From DAHUYF01 sp035945115 (GTDB taxonomy: Bacteria > Pseudomonadota > Alphaproteobacteria > ATCC43930 > CGMCC-115725), in NCBI GenBank assembly GCA_035945115.1, contig DASZAN010000155.1, positions 1 to 64,000 on the forward strand: a DNA stretch of 64,000 nucleotides, read 5' to 3'. The translations under genes and the position numbers were made by a program. Within the stretch, counting starts at the first letter, position 1, and each line of letters opens with the position of its first letter. The notes under the pieces are model-generated. The model made no database searches. It worked only from the letters and a program-made list of their open reading frames with translations, and had not been told where the DNA came from. Of this stretch, positions 17,823-26,737 are shown piece by piece.

Positions 17823-18434
17823 CTAATGGGCAGCGTAGCCCGCCAACTCGAAGTCGAAGTCGCCCTGCGAGGTGTTAGTCGACTTGACGACTGTACCGAG
17901 CTCCGGCGCGTACCAGTTTACGGTATCGTTGAAGCCGTGGAACGGTGTCGATTCCCAGGCGTCCTGGCATTCGATGCGATAAGCCTGGAATTCGCCCGCC
18001 GCCACCTTGACTGCCTCAAAGGCTTTTGCCTCGCAGGTGACGTGGCTTTTCCAGCTCGTGCGATTGGAGGCGCGGTAGCCTTCGTAGTCGCCTGGCCACT
18101 TCTTGCCGATTTGCAGCGGGAAAACGAGTGTCGGGGAGTGCGGCTTGAACTCGAGCAGCTTCGATCCGCTCTTGGACATGATCCGCGCCACCGTTGTCGT
18201 CTCCGCATCGATATACGCGAGGTTGTCGTCGCACTGAGTGACCGTGTAGCCGTCCTTGTTGACCTCTTTCACCTCCCAGCGCTTGCAGTCGATGGTGACG
18301 AAACGTCTGTTGTATTCGAGCACGTCGCCGACCTTCGCTGCGGGCTTCTCGGCGGCCGGCGCATCGGCGGCGAGGACGGGCGAAGCGATCGCGAGGCTGG
18401 CAAGGGCAATGAAGTGGAACCGCATCCAACGCAT
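17823..18434 (-). CDS. Secreted protein of unknown function
   Basis: Start at 18434 with AGGGGAGG five bases before; 203 residues. Residues 1-22 form a signal peptide (FHFIALASLAIASPVLA, cleaved before ADAPA). The mature part starts with an Ala/Glu/Lys-rich linker and continues as a beta-rich domain with four Cys (TIDCKRW, TQCDD, VTCEAK, RIECQDAW). Trp/Tyr-rich C-terminus: FNDTVNWYAPELGTVV. The family was not named; this pattern occurs in periplasmic proteins of DUF3108-like type. It is read away from the reductase gene, which starts 123 bases further on the other strand. Confidence 0.75.
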   Translation of the reverse strand: MRWMRFHFIALASLAIASPVLAADAPAAEKPAAKVGDVLEYNRRFVTIDCKRWEVKEVNKDGYTVTQCDDNLAYIDAETTTVARIMSKSGSKLLEFKPHSPTLVFPLQIGKKWPGDYEGYRASNRTSWKSHVTCEAKAFEAVKVAAGEFQAYRIECQDAWESTPFHGFNDTVNWYAPELGTVVKSTNTSQGDFDFELAGYAAH

Positions 18435-18557
18435 GACGGCCTCCCCTGGTGGCGATCGTTTGCTTATCGTTGCCACGGCAGCATAGGGTCGGCCACCTAG
18501 ACGGGTCAACGCAAGTGCGCGCAGTTCGATGGCGGTGAAACTCCACCAAGGGAGCGG

Positions 18558-19499
18558 ATGATGGGCGTGATGATCAATGGCGAATGGCACGCGGATGCCG
18601 AGGATGGAAGCCGCCCGGCGAGCGGCGAATTTCGCCGGCCGGAGACTCAGTTCCGCCGTTGGATCAGCGTCGAGCCCGGCGCAGAGTTCCCCGCCGCGAC
18701 AGGCCGCTATCATCTCTACCTCGCGCTTGCCTGCCCCTGGTGCCACCGCACCCTGCTCTTTCGTCTCTTGAAGCGGCTGGAAGGCGTCATTTCCGTGAGC
18801 TTCGTCGAGCCGCTCATGCTCGAGCGCGGCTGGACCTTCGCCGAGCCGGACCCGCTCACTGGCGCCGCCGCCATCCACGAGATCTATCGCCGCGCCGATC
18901 CGCGCTATAGCGGGCGCGCCAGTGTGCCCGTGCTGTGGGACAAGGAAAAGCGCACCATCGTCAGCAACGAATCCGCGGACATCATCCGCATGCTGAACCG
19001 CGCCTTTGCCGCCCTCACGGATGACCGCAACGACTATTATCCGCGGGCGCTTGCCGCCGAGATCGACGCGATCAACGAGCGCATCTTCGAGACCGTCAAC
19101 AATGGCGTCTACAAGGCGGGATTCGCGACGCGGCAGGAGCCGCACAAGGCGGCGGTCACCGCGCTTTTCGCGACCCTCGATTGGCTCGAGGAACGGCTGA
19201 GGACGCGCCGCTATCTCCTCGGCGACACGATCACGGAAGCGGATTGGCGGCTCTTCCCGACGCTGGTGCGCTTCGATGCCGTCTACTACGGCCACTTCAA
19301 GTGCAATCTGCGCCACCTCTACGAATATGCGGCACTCTGGGACTATACGCGCCGCCTTTACGCCGTGCCTGGAGTGGCGGCGACGGTCGATCTTCACGAT
19401 TACAAGACGCACTATTACGGCAGCCAGCGCCGCATCAACCCGAGCGGGGTCGTCCCGCTCGGGCCGATGATCGACTTCTCGCTGCCGACGCAGCGCTGA
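18558..19499 (+). CDS. Glutathionyl-hydroquinone reductase (Xi-class glutathione transferase)
   Basis: A 313-residue protein, the usual length of this class, with AAGGGAG before the first of two in-frame ATGs. The N-terminal thioredoxin-like domain has YHLYLALACPWCHRTLL (about residues 51-67), where the first Cys of CPWC is catalytic. VPVLWD and SNESADIIRML are the glutathione-site motifs (cis-Pro and Glu-Ser). A helical C-terminal domain includes the Tyr-rich DYTRRLYAVPGVAATVDLHD. It reduces glutathionyl-hydroquinones with glutathione in the cytoplasm. The next gene follows 77 bases downstream on the same strand. Confidence 0.93.
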   Translation: MMGVMINGEWHADAEDGSRPASGEFRRPETQFRRWISVEPGAEFPAATGRYHLYLALACPWCHRTLLFRLLKRLEGVISVSFVEPLMLERGWTFAEPDPLTGAAAIHEIYRRADPRYSGRASVPVLWDKEKRTIVSNESADIIRMLNRAFAALTDDRNDYYPRALAAEIDAINERIFETVNNGVYKAGFATRQEPHKAAVTALFATLDWLEERLRTRRYLLGDTITEADWRLFPTLVRFDAVYYGHFKCNLRHLYEYAALWDYTRRLYAVPGVAATVDLHDYKTHYYGSQRRINPSGVVPLGPMIDFSLPTQR

Positions 19500-19576
19500 C
19501 CGGCACAAACGGGCACCTTGACCCACCCCGGCGGGCCAGGGACAGTCCGCGGCAAAAGCACGAGGAACCGCCGCCG

Positions 19577-21304
19577 ATGGACCGCCCCGAGAGAGCCCAG
19601 CCTAGCAACGCGCCCTCCGCCGCGGACGCGCTGTTGCGCACGCTCCGCGCCCGCGGCGTCGATTATTTCCTCGCCAATCCCGGCACCGATTTTGCGCCGA
19701 TCATCGAGGGCTTCGCGCGCGCCGGAGAAAGCGGCGGCGCCGTGCCGAAGCCGCTTCTGATCACGCACGAGAACACGGCCATTTCCATGGCGCACGGCGT
19801 CTACATGATCTCGGGCCGGCCGCAGGCGGTAATGGTCCACACCAATGTCGGCACCGGCAATACCATCAATATGCTGGTGAACGCCCGGCGCGATCACGTG
19901 CCCCTGGTGCTCCTGGCCGGGCGCTCGCCGATCTCGGAGCGGCCCGGCGTAGCGGGGGCGCGCAATCGCTACATCCACTGGGCGCAGGAGATGTTCGATC
20001 AGGCGGGCATGGTGCGCGAGCTCGTCAAATGGGATTACGAGCTCCGCCTTGCGGACGAGATCGAGACCGTCGTCGACCGCGCGCTCGAGATCGCCATGAC
20101 GCCGCCGCACGGGCCGGTCTATCTCACCTTGCCGCGCGAGATCCTGGCGATGGCGGCGACGCGTCTCGGCGAGGCTGCGCCGCCGCGCGCGCTGCCGACG
20201 CCGCCGGCGCCCGATGCGGCCGCGATCGAGCGTTTGGCCGAGTGGATCGCCGCGGCGAAACGGCCCCTCGTCATCACCGCCAATGCCGGTCGCACCAAGG
20301 AGGGCGTCGCGGCGCTGACGCAGATCGCCGAGCGCTTCGCGCTCCCGGTCGTCGCCTTCAATCCGCGCCACCTGGCCATGCCGACGACGCACCCGATGTA
20401 TCAGGGCCCGCAGCCGCGGCCGCTCCTCAGCGAGGCCGACCTCGTGCTCGTGCTCGAATGCGACGTGCCCTGGATTCCATCGATCGAGCAGCCGCCCGCC
20501 GGTGCGCGCGTCGTTCATATCGGCGAGGACCCCGCTTTCTCGCGCTATCCGATCCGCAGCTTTCCCGCCGATCTCTCGATCACCGCGGCGGCGCCACCGG
20601 CGCTGCGGGCTCTCGAACGCGCGCTCGCGGCCCGGCTTGCCGCGGACGACCCCGCCATTGCCGCGCGTCGGCGCGAGCTTGCCGAGCGAAGCGCCGCGCG
20701 CCGCGCCCGCGCCGCGGCACAAGCCGAGAAGGACGCGGCTGCCGCGCACATCACGCCGGAATGGATCAGCCGCTGCCTCGGCGAGGCGATCGGCGAGGAC
20801 GCCATCGTCGTCAACGAATACCCGCTCCGCCTCGAGCATTGTCCGCGCACCCTTCCTGGCACCTATTTTGGCGTGAGCCCGGCGGGCGGGCTCGGCTGGG
20901 GCATGGGCGCGGCGCTCGGCGCCAAGCTTGCCGCCCCCGACCGCCTGGTGGTGGCGGCGCTCGGCGACGGCGCTTACGTCTTCGCCAATCCCACCGCCTG
21001 CCACTGGGTCGCGGCGGCGCACGGTCTGCCGATCCTCACGGTGGTCTTCAACAACAGCCTTTATGGCGCCGTCAGAAACGCCACGCTCGACATGTATGGC
21101 GCGGGCGCGGCGGCGCGCGGCAAGGGCGAGCTGCTCGCCACGCTGGCGCCGAGCCCCGCCTTCGAGAAGCTGGTGGAAGCGAGCGGCGGCTATGGCGAGC
21201 GGGTGGAAACGCCGGCGGACCTCGCACCGGCGCTGCAGCGCGCGCTTGATGTGGTGACGCGCGAGAAGCGCCAGGCGCTCCTCAACGTCATCTGCCCCTA
21301 TTGA
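19577..21304 (+). CDS. Thiamine diphosphate-dependent enzyme, acetolactate synthase-like
   Basis: A 575-residue protein; GAGGAA precedes the ATG at 19577. The N-terminal PYR domain has ITHENTAISMAHGVYM (Glu in HEN is the likely ThDP-activating residue). The centre has PVYLTLPREIL and a Rossmann-like cofactor domain (PLVITANAGRTKEGVAAL). The C-terminal PP domain carries GDGAYVFANPTACHWVAAAHGLP up to VVFNNSLYG, the GDG-to-NN motif that binds ThDP and magnesium. It is probably a decarboxylase or carboligase acting on a 2-oxo acid, but the substrate is not evident. It may supply or use a compound taken up by the adjacent TRAP system. Confidence 0.9.
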   Translation: MDRPERAQPSNAPSAADALLRTLRARGVDYFLANPGTDFAPIIEGFARAGESGGAVPKPLLITHENTAISMAHGVYMISGRPQAVMVHTNVGTGNTINMLVNARRDHVPLVLLAGRSPISERPGVAGARNRYIHWAQEMFDQAGMVRELVKWDYELRLADEIETVVDRALEIAMTPPHGPVYLTLPREILAMAATRLGEAAPPRALPTPPAPDAAAIERLAEWIAAAKRPLVITANAGRTKEGVAALTQIAERFALPVVAFNPRHLAMPTTHPMYQGPQPRPLLSEADLVLVLECDVPWIPSIEQPPAGARVVHIGEDPAFSRYPIRSFPADLSITAAAPPALRALERALAARLAADDPAIAARRRELAERSAARRARAAAQAEKDAAAAHITPEWISRCLGEAIGEDAIVVNEYPLRLEHCPRTLPGTYFGVSPAGGLGWGMGAALGAKLAAPDRLVVAALGDGAYVFANPTACHWVAAAHGLPILTVVFNNSLYGAVRNATLDMYGAGAAARGKGELLATLAPSPAFEKLVEASGGYGERVETPADLAPALQRALDVVTREKRQALLNVICPY

Positions 21305-21307
21305 GCC

Positions 21308-21766
21308 TCAGAGCACCTCGAAGACCGAATAGACCGGACCTTGCGGCAAGCGGTGACCGGTGCCAACGGCGATGACGCGGTTGAGCCAGGCGTATTTCTC
21401 GGACGCGGTCTCGAACACCGGCGCGGTGCGGAAGTAATACTCGGAGGGGTCCACCGTTTGGCCGCGATTGAGGCGATCGATCACCGCCGCCGGCCCATGG
21501 CGAATGCCGCGATAGGTCATGCCGATGAGCTCATCGTCGTCGGTCTTGAGCGCGAGGCGGACATCGAGCTGTAGGACGCCGTCGGCTCTTCCCAGGATCC
21601 AGTCCGAGCCGCCTTCGAGCACGATGCCCTTGAGCTTCGGCCCCTCGAAGCTGCCGCCATCGACGATGCCGATGCGGCGCTCGCCGAAGGGCGTGCGGCC
21701 GAACGTCTGGAGCTTGCCGACCTTGAGCGTGATGGTGAAGAGCAGCTGGGTGCGGATTTCCGCCAT
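21308..21766 (-). CDS. DUF3237 domain-containing protein
   Basis: A 152-residue protein; GGGGAGGG directly precedes the ATG at 21766. It spans a whole DUF3237 domain, with GERRIGIVDGGSFEGPKLKG and the conserved end YAWLNRVIAVGTGHR. The fold is a beta-barrel of unknown activity, often beside catabolic genes. It faces the ThDP-enzyme gene (stop codons 3 bases apart) and is divergent from dctP. Confidence 0.88.
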   Translation of the reverse strand: MAEIRTQLLFTITLKVGKLQTFGRTPFGERRIGIVDGGSFEGPKLKGIVLEGGSDWILGRADGVLQLDVRLALKTDDDELIGMTYRGIRHGPAAVIDRLNRGQTVDPSEYYFRTAPVFETASEKYAWLNRVIAVGTGHRLPQGPVYSVFEVL

Positions 21767-21881
21767 CGATCCCTCCCCTCGCCTGAGGTCGAGGATGATG
21801 GCATGGCCCGCGATTGCCGGGGAGTCGCGATCTGATATAGTGACAAAAACACACAAAAAATTCGTGTTGGGGAGAGACTCC

Positions 21882-22901
21882 ATGGCAAAGACCGTGACCG
21901 TCGGCCGCCGCCGCTTCATTGCTGGCGCCGGCGCCGCCGCCGGCATCCTGGCGGCAGGGCGCGCGCCCGCCTTCGCTGAGAACGCCGCACCCAAGAAGCT
22001 GGTCTATGCCCATATCGTTCCGGAGCCGGAATCAGCGGCGGTGGCCTTTGCCTGGATGGCGGGCGAGCTGGGCAAGCGCTCCAAGGGCGCGCTCGAGATG
22101 GAGTTCGCGGGCGGCACGCTCTTGACCAAAGAGCTCGAGATCATGAATGCGGTGAAGGCCGGCAACGTCGCCGTCGGCGATCCCGCCGGCGCCGCCGCCA
22201 CGATCTTTCCCGAGATGGGTGTCTTCCTCGTGCCCTATCTCGTGCGCAGCTACGACCAGGCCTATCGCCTCTTCAACGGCAAGATCGGCGACGCCCTCGA
22301 CAAGCAGTTCCAGGAGAAGTACGGCGTCAAGGTGCTGTGCTTCTTCGATTACGGCTTTCGCCACTTCTGGAACACCAGGCGCCCCATCGTCGAGCCCAAG
22401 GACTTGCGCGGCATGAAGATGCGGGTCCAGCTCGCCAAGGTCTTCGCCGACACCGTGAACGGGCTCGGCGCCAACGCCGTGCCGATGCCCTGGGCCGAGG
22501 TCATTCCCGCGGCGCAAAGCGGCGTCATCGACGGCGCCGACCTTCCCATCATCAACATCCTCGCGCTCAAGGCCTATGAGGTCTCGAAATACTGCTCGAT
22601 GACCTATCACAATTACGGACCCACGGTGACCGTGATCAATCTCGGGGTCTGGAACAGCCTCGCCAAGGAGCAGCAGAGCTTGCTGCTTGATCTCGCGCGC
22701 GAGGCGCAGGCGAAGATCCGCGAGGCGACGGAGAGCGTCGACAATCTCCAGAAGGCGAAGGAGCTGCTCGAGCCCAAGGGCATGGTGGTCAACGCGGCCG
22801 ATGTCGACGCTTTCCGCAAGATCGCGCAAGAGAAGGTCTGGCCCGCCTATCAGAAGCAATTCCCCGAGCTCTGGGACGAGATCGTCCGCACGGAAGCCTG
22901 A
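21882..22901 (+). CDS. dctP: TRAP transporter substrate-binding protein (DctP-like)
   Basis: A 339-residue protein; GGGGAGA precedes the ATG at 21882. The N-terminus RRRFIAGAGAAAGILAAG is a twin-arginine signal ending near AFA before ENAAP. The mature domain has the DctP pattern: KGALEMEFAGGTLLTKELEIMN, RFRNTRRPI-like region FWNTRRPIVEPKDLRGMKMR (the Arg that clamps a carboxylate), and NGLGANAVPMPWAEVIPA. Tyr/Trp clusters at SMTYHNYGP line the pocket. It should capture a carboxylic acid in the periplasm and feed it to DctQM. It starts the TRAP operon. Confidence 0.93.
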   Translation: MAKTVTVGRRRFIAGAGAAAGILAAGRAPAFAENAAPKKLVYAHIVPEPESAAVAFAWMAGELGKRSKGALEMEFAGGTLLTKELEIMNAVKAGNVAVGDPAGAAATIFPEMGVFLVPYLVRSYDQAYRLFNGKIGDALDKQFQEKYGVKVLCFFDYGFRHFWNTRRPIVEPKDLRGMKMRVQLAKVFADTVNGLGANAVPMPWAEVIPAAQSGVIDGADLPIINILALKAYEVSKYCSMTYHNYGPTVTVINLGVWNSLAKEQQSLLLDLAREAQAKIREATESVDNLQKAKELLEPKGMVVNAADVDAFRKIAQEKVWPAYQKQFPELWDEIVRTEA

Positions 22902-22910
22902 TCAGCCTTC

Positions 22911-23456
22911 GTGGCGGGCGTGGCGACGACATCGGCGAAGGACGCAGGCGGGCGAGGCGCGCTCGCCGCGGCGATGCGCGTCGTTCTCGCGGCGCTGCTC
23001 TTTCTCGCCATCGCCGACATGCTCGCGGGCGTGCTGCTGCGCTATGTGGTGACGGCGATCACCGATTACTTCGATTGGCCCTCCGTGAGTTTCTTCTGGG
23101 CCGAGGAATTGGGTGAGTTCGCGCTCGCCTGGCTCACCCTGTTGGGCGCCGCCGTCGCCATCCTCGAGCGCACCCATTTCGCGCTCTCGGTGCTGACGCA
23201 CCGCTTCCCGCCGCATCTTCAGCGCGCGATCGAGCGCATCAATTATCTGCTGATCGCCGGCTTCGGCGGCCTCGCCGCCTTCTACGGCTGGAAGCTCGTC
23301 TTGCTCAACCGCCCCCTCACCTCCCCCGGCCTCGAGATCAACCTCGCCTGGCTCTACGCCGCCGCCCTTGCCGGCGGCTTGCTGATGGTGTTCTACGGCT
23401 TGGCGCTGGCGACGGGCTTTCTGCACGCGCGGCAATCACTCGACGAGGCGCAGTAG
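22911..23456 (+). CDS. dctQ: TRAP transporter small permease (DctQ-like)
   Basis: A 181-residue protein starting at a GTG nine bases after the dctP stop. It has four membrane helices, and FFWAEELGEFALAWLTLLGA (about residues 62-81) is the DctQ signature. It pairs with DctM in the cytoplasmic membrane to form the sodium-driven importer. The usual dctQ-dctM contact is interrupted here by a 447-bp GxxExxY gene. Confidence 0.92.
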   Translation: MAGVATTSAKDAGGRGALAAAMRVVLAALLFLAIADMLAGVLLRYVVTAITDYFDWPSVSFFWAEELGEFALAWLTLLGAAVAILERTHFALSVLTHRFPPHLQRAIERINYLLIAGFGGLAAFYGWKLVLLNRPLTSPGLEINLAWLYAAALAGGLLMVFYGLALATGFLHARQSLDEAQ

Positions 23457-23461
23457 AAGAA

Positions 23462-23916
23462 AATGGGGATATGGGGATGAAAGGAGATGCAGGGGAGGAA
23501 AGTAGAGGAAGCGAGGATGCGCTGACGCGTCTCGTCATTGAGGCAATCATTGCCGTGCATAACACTCTGGGGCCTGGCTTCGTCGAACAGATCTATCAGC
23601 GCGCCCTGGCGATCGAATTGACGAAGAAGGGCTTGCGGTTCGCAACGGAGGCTGAAATCGAGATCAGCTACGAGGGCCAGATGATCGGCAGACATCGACT
23701 CGATTTTTTGATCGAAGGCAAAGTGATCGTCGAGTTGAAGACGGTCGAAGATCTCGGAAGGGCACATTATGCGCAAGTCCGCTCGTATCTCCGCGCCACG
23801 GGGCTCGAAGTCGCTCTTCTCGTAAATTTCTCCAAGGAGAGGGCAGATTATCGTCGCGTCGTGAGCTCCCCCCATCCCCCTTTATCCCCACCATCTCCTT
23901 TCCCAGCATCTCCTTA
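23462..23916. repeat. Inverted GGAGATG-type flanks around the GxxExxY gene
   Basis: The left flank (23463-23500) contains ATGGGGATATGGGGATG and AAAGGAGATGCAGGG. The right flank (23874-23916), read in reverse complement, contains AAGGAGATGCTGGGAAAGG and GGGATAAAGGGGGATGGGG. The two are thus imperfect inverted repeats around the gene, within its coding ends. Confidence 0.6.
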
Positions 23917-23917
23917 A
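23471..23917 (+). CDS. GxxExxY protein (PD-(D/E)xK-like fold)
   Basis: A 148-residue protein. IEAIIAVHNTLGPGFVEQIY (about residues 22-41) carries the name-giving GxxExxY motif (GPGFVEQIY), and HRLDFLIEGKVIVELKTV (about 74-91) has the Asp and Glu-x-Lys of a PD-(D/E)xK nuclease-like core. The biological role of the family is unknown. It is embedded between dctQ and dctM, unusual for a TRAP operon. The extreme ends are low-complexity: purine-rich at 23457-23510 and pyrimidine-rich at 23868-23916. Confidence 0.9.
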   Translation: MGMKGDAGEESRGSEDALTRLVIEAIIAVHNTLGPGFVEQIYQRALAIELTKKGLRFATEAEIEISYEGQMIGRHRLDFLIEGKVIVELKTVEDLGRAHYAQVRSYLRATGLEVALLVNFSKERADYRRVVSSPHPPLSPPSPFPASP

Positions 23918-23932
23918 AAAAGCTCATCGCCG

Positions 23933-25216
23933 ATGCTTCTCGCCGTCACCGCCCTCGTTTTCGTCGCCCTCGTGCTGCTCTCGATGCCGATCGTGTTCGC
24001 GCTCGGCATCGCCGGCATCGTCGGATTGGCGCTCGGTGGGTTTCCGCTGCAGATGTTGTCATCGAGTCTCGTCGGCGGGTCGCAGAATTGGGTGTTGCTC
24101 GCCATTCCCTCTTTCGTTTTTGCCGGCACCTTGATGGAGCGCTGCGGCATGTCGCATGCGCTGGTCGATCTCGCCCGCGCGCTGGTGGGCTGGCTGCGCG
24201 GCGGGCTCGGCATGTCCGTGATCGTCGTCTCCTATTTCTTCTCCGACATCTGCGGCTCGAAGATGGCGGAGGTGTCGGCGCTGGGCTCGACCTTGATGCC
24301 GCCCTTGCGCCGCGCCGGATATCGCGCCGAGGACGGCGCCTCGCTCATCGCCTCCGGTACCGCCATGGGCATGCTGGTGCCGCCCGCGATTTTCATGATC
24401 GTCATCGGCGACGTCACCAACACCTCCGTGGTGGCGCTCTTTCTCGCCGGATTCATTCCCGCCGCCGTCATCGGGCTTTGCCTCTGCGCGCTCGTCTTCC
24501 TGCAAGCGCGGCTTTTGGGTTGGCCCACCGACACGCGGCCGAGCTGGCAGTTCCTGTTGCGCTCGGCGCGCGAGGCGCTGGTGCCGATGGTGGTGCCGGT
24601 GGTGATTTTGGGCGGATTTTATCTCGGCGTCTTCACCGCCACCGAAGCGGGCGCGGTGGTGGCGGGCTACGCCTTCTGCGCCGCGCGCTTTTATTACCGC
24701 AACGTCTCCTGGCGCGAGATCATCGACATCGCCTATGAGAGCGCGCTCCTCACCGCCGCCGTCGTCTTCCTCCTCGCCGTCGCCACCATCTTTCAATACC
24801 TGATGGGCATCAGCGGCGCGCCGGCGCTGCTCGCGGAAGTGCTGCGACCGCTCGCCGGCACGCATTGGCTTTTCTTGACCGGCGTCGCATTGATGACCAT
24901 GGCGTTCGGCATGGTGCTCGAAGGCTTGCCCGCCGCGGTCGTGCTCATCCCCGTGGTCTTTCCCATCGCCACCAAGCTCGGCATCAATCCCGTCCATTTC
25001 GACATCGTGCAGACCGCCGCCGTCGGCATCGGCCTCTTCCTGCCGCCGCTCGGCGTGGGCCTCCTCATGACTTTGCGCTTCGCCCGCATCCCCGTAGGCC
25101 AGCACGCCCGCGCCTATTGGCCCTACCTCCTGGCGCTCCTCGCCGGCATGATGCTGATCATCTGCATCCCCGAGCTCTCACTGTTCTTGCCGCGGAGCGC
25201 GGGGTTGGTGCAGTAG
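23933..25216 (+). CDS. dctM: TRAP transporter large permease (DctM-like)
   Basis: A 427-residue protein with about twelve membrane helices, the usual DctM length. SMPIVFALGIAGIVGL, NWVLLAIPSFVFAGTLMERCG and SDICGSKMAEVSALGSTLMPPLRRAGY are standard DctM motifs, as is GMVLEGLPAAVVLIPVVFPI near residue 325-345. It carries the substrate with sodium across the cytoplasmic membrane. Its last 324 bases recur almost unchanged at 28711-29034, and the last about 114 bases recur at 31831-31944. Confidence 0.95.
   Translation: MLLAVTALVFVALVLLSMPIVFALGIAGIVGLALGGFPLQMLSSSLVGGSQNWVLLAIPSFVFAGTLMERCGMSHALVDLARALVGWLRGGLGMSVIVVSYFFSDICGSKMAEVSALGSTLMPPLRRAGYRAEDGASLIASGTAMGMLVPPAIFMIVIGDVTNTSVVALFLAGFIPAAVIGLCLCALVFLQARLLGWPTDTRPSWQFLLRSAREALVPMVVPVVILGGFYLGVFTATEAGAVVAGYAFCAARFYYRNVSWREIIDIAYESALLTAAVVFLLAVATIFQYLMGISGAPALLAEVLRPLAGTHWLFLTGVALMTMAFGMVLEGLPAAVVLIPVVFPIATKLGINPVHFDIVQTAAVGIGLFLPPLGVGLLMTLRFARIPVGQHARAYWPYLLALLAGMMLIICIPELSLFLPRSAGLVQ
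24893..25216 (+). repeat. dctM 3'-end repeat, copy 1 (in the intact gene)
   Basis: This part of dctM matches 28711-29034 over all 324 bases without gaps, with about 20 differences counted by eye, most of them at third codon positions. The similarity stops exactly at the stop codon. Confidence 0.9.
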
Positions 25217-25303
25217 CGGTATGCGTACGAGACCACCTCACAGCGGACACTCTCGATCGTGTAGATCGCCAGTATTCGTCAACTTATTTGCTGATGAAAT
25301 GAC

Positions 25304-26737
25304 ATGAGCGCCGCGCGCGATCTCTTCCTGCAATTGCCGCCGATGCCGATAAACGCCGGCAAAGACGTTTACGACCAACTATGTAGGTGCGCGCAGCTCT
25401 GGCGAGAAGGTCGTCAGCACTTTAGTGCTGGCTTGGCGATGTTTGATGCGTCTGACTCCGCATGGGGCCGTCCCGATCTCATGCTTTCTGCCGTTGAAGT
25501 GGGATTCCAAGATCTTGAACGCGCGATCTCCGAGAATCCGGTCAATTCACCCGAATCAATCGCGGCCCTCTATAAGCTTATTCAATCGTTGTCTCGGTCA
25601 GCGCGAATGTTCGACGTCGACCAAGTAGCGTATTCTGCTCGCATTCGAGAATTGAGGTCAGAGCTAGGTCAGCGCCTTTTCAAGCACTACAAGAACTCTG
25701 ACCACGCCGATAACTACCTCGTGCGCGGCATCGTCATCACCACCGACCGAGACGGTAGTTGGGACGTTCGCTTTCCGGATTACGAGGTCCCGTTGGGATT
25801 CGAGCAGCGTGGCCCCGAGGTTCTTTTGAACATACCTTCAGCATTCCACCTGTTTACGTCAAACGCCGAATGGCAGGCTGCCAGTGAAATCGTCGTTCTT
25901 CAGAAGGATGCATTCACTAGCCCAGGCCTACGGGGGTGGCGAGCGGTCACCTTGTCGAACGTAAACCCAACTGAAGCTGTGGAGCGCTTCGACGAAGCAG
26001 CTGACGCTTTCGCTTCGGATGTGATGCCGGAGACCGATGCGGAAAGGACCAAGCGAGGTGGGCATTGGTCGAGCATCAACAGAAATCTTTGGGCAAAGTA
26101 TTATCGCGCCAGAGCCCGGTTGCTCGAGTCGATTCGCCGACCGGAAAAAGTGAAAGAACTACTCGATCATGCGGCCGAGGCTCTAACGGGTACCGAGGCG
26201 GGCTGGCATAGTGGAGACGTTTCTCGGTTTCACGTCCTCATTAAAGTGCTGTCGAACCTCCTATCGGACCCGCTCTCGATCGACCCCGAACAAGCTCGGC
26301 GCGAGTACCGGCGCGAGATCGACATGTCGTTTGAGACTGAGGAGGATCGCCTCACACTGTCATTCATTTCCGAGGCAGTCAGTGCATTTCGCGGATTTGC
26401 GAACGACCCAGCCAGTGAGTTGACGCATGGTCAGCTATCGAAGGCGATCACAGCGCTAGCCAGGCTCCCTACCATTGGTCCAGAGGTCGAGAGCGCACTG
26501 AGACCGGCGATTGGACGTAAGGCGCTGAGCACAATCCTTGGTCCGGTACGAACTTGGATTCATAGGTCGCTTGAATCCATATCCGATGAAGCGGCATTTA
26601 GACGGTTACTGTTGCGTCTGCTACAGAGCGGACTTCCTCGTTATGCGCAAATTCGGCACGGTCCACTTGAGTACGGAAAAGATATCAGCGTTCTTCTTGA
26701 CGAAAACGGCCGCCTCATCCTTCGGCCTATCAAGTGA
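25304..26737 (+). CDS. N-terminal part of a frameshifted restriction-endonuclease-like protein
   Basis: A 477-residue frame, less GC-rich than dctM. Most of it is helical with no recognised domain (the centre NLWAKYYRARARLLESIRR suggests a repeat-like helical scaffold). The end PRYAQIRHGPLEYGKDISVLL (about residues 445-466) resembles the first half of a PD-(D/E)xK nuclease module, with the Asp of GKDI as a metal ligand. The frame then runs into a stop at 26735-26737. The sequence that should follow, AYQVKCGDIT, continues in the next frame. The gene lies directly behind the intact dctM and starts the first cargo segment. Confidence 0.7.
   Translation: MSAARDLFLQLPPMPINAGKDVYDQLCRCAQLWREGRQHFSAGLAMFDASDSAWGRPDLMLSAVEVGFQDLERAISENPVNSPESIAALYKLIQSLSRSARMFDVDQVAYSARIRELRSELGQRLFKHYKNSDHADNYLVRGIVITTDRDGSWDVRFPDYEVPLGFEQRGPEVLLNIPSAFHLFTSNAEWQAASEIVVLQKDAFTSPGLRGWRAVTLSNVNPTEAVERFDEAADAFASDVMPETDAERTKRGGHWSSINRNLWAKYYRARARLLESIRRPEKVKELLDHAAEALTGTEAGWHSGDVSRFHVLIKVLSNLLSDPLSIDPEQARREYRREIDMSFETEEDRLTLSFISEAVSAFRGFANDPASELTHGQLSKAITALARLPTIGPEVESALRPAIGRKALSTILGPVRTWIHRSLESISDEAAFRRLLLRLLQSGLPRYAQIRHGPLEYGKDISVLLDENGRLILRPIK

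Noticed and set aside
18435..19526. Upstream extension of the secreted-protein frame (minus strand) through the reductase gene
   Set aside because: The extension is antisense to a clear glutathione transferase gene. The ATG at 18434 has a good ribosome site and a signal peptide right behind it.
19415..21022. Long minus-strand open frame (535 codons) opposite the ThDP enzyme gene
   Set aside because: It is rich in Arg/Ala/Gly with no motif or ribosome site, while the plus strand has clear ThDP-enzyme motifs. Long antisense frames are usual in GC-rich genes.
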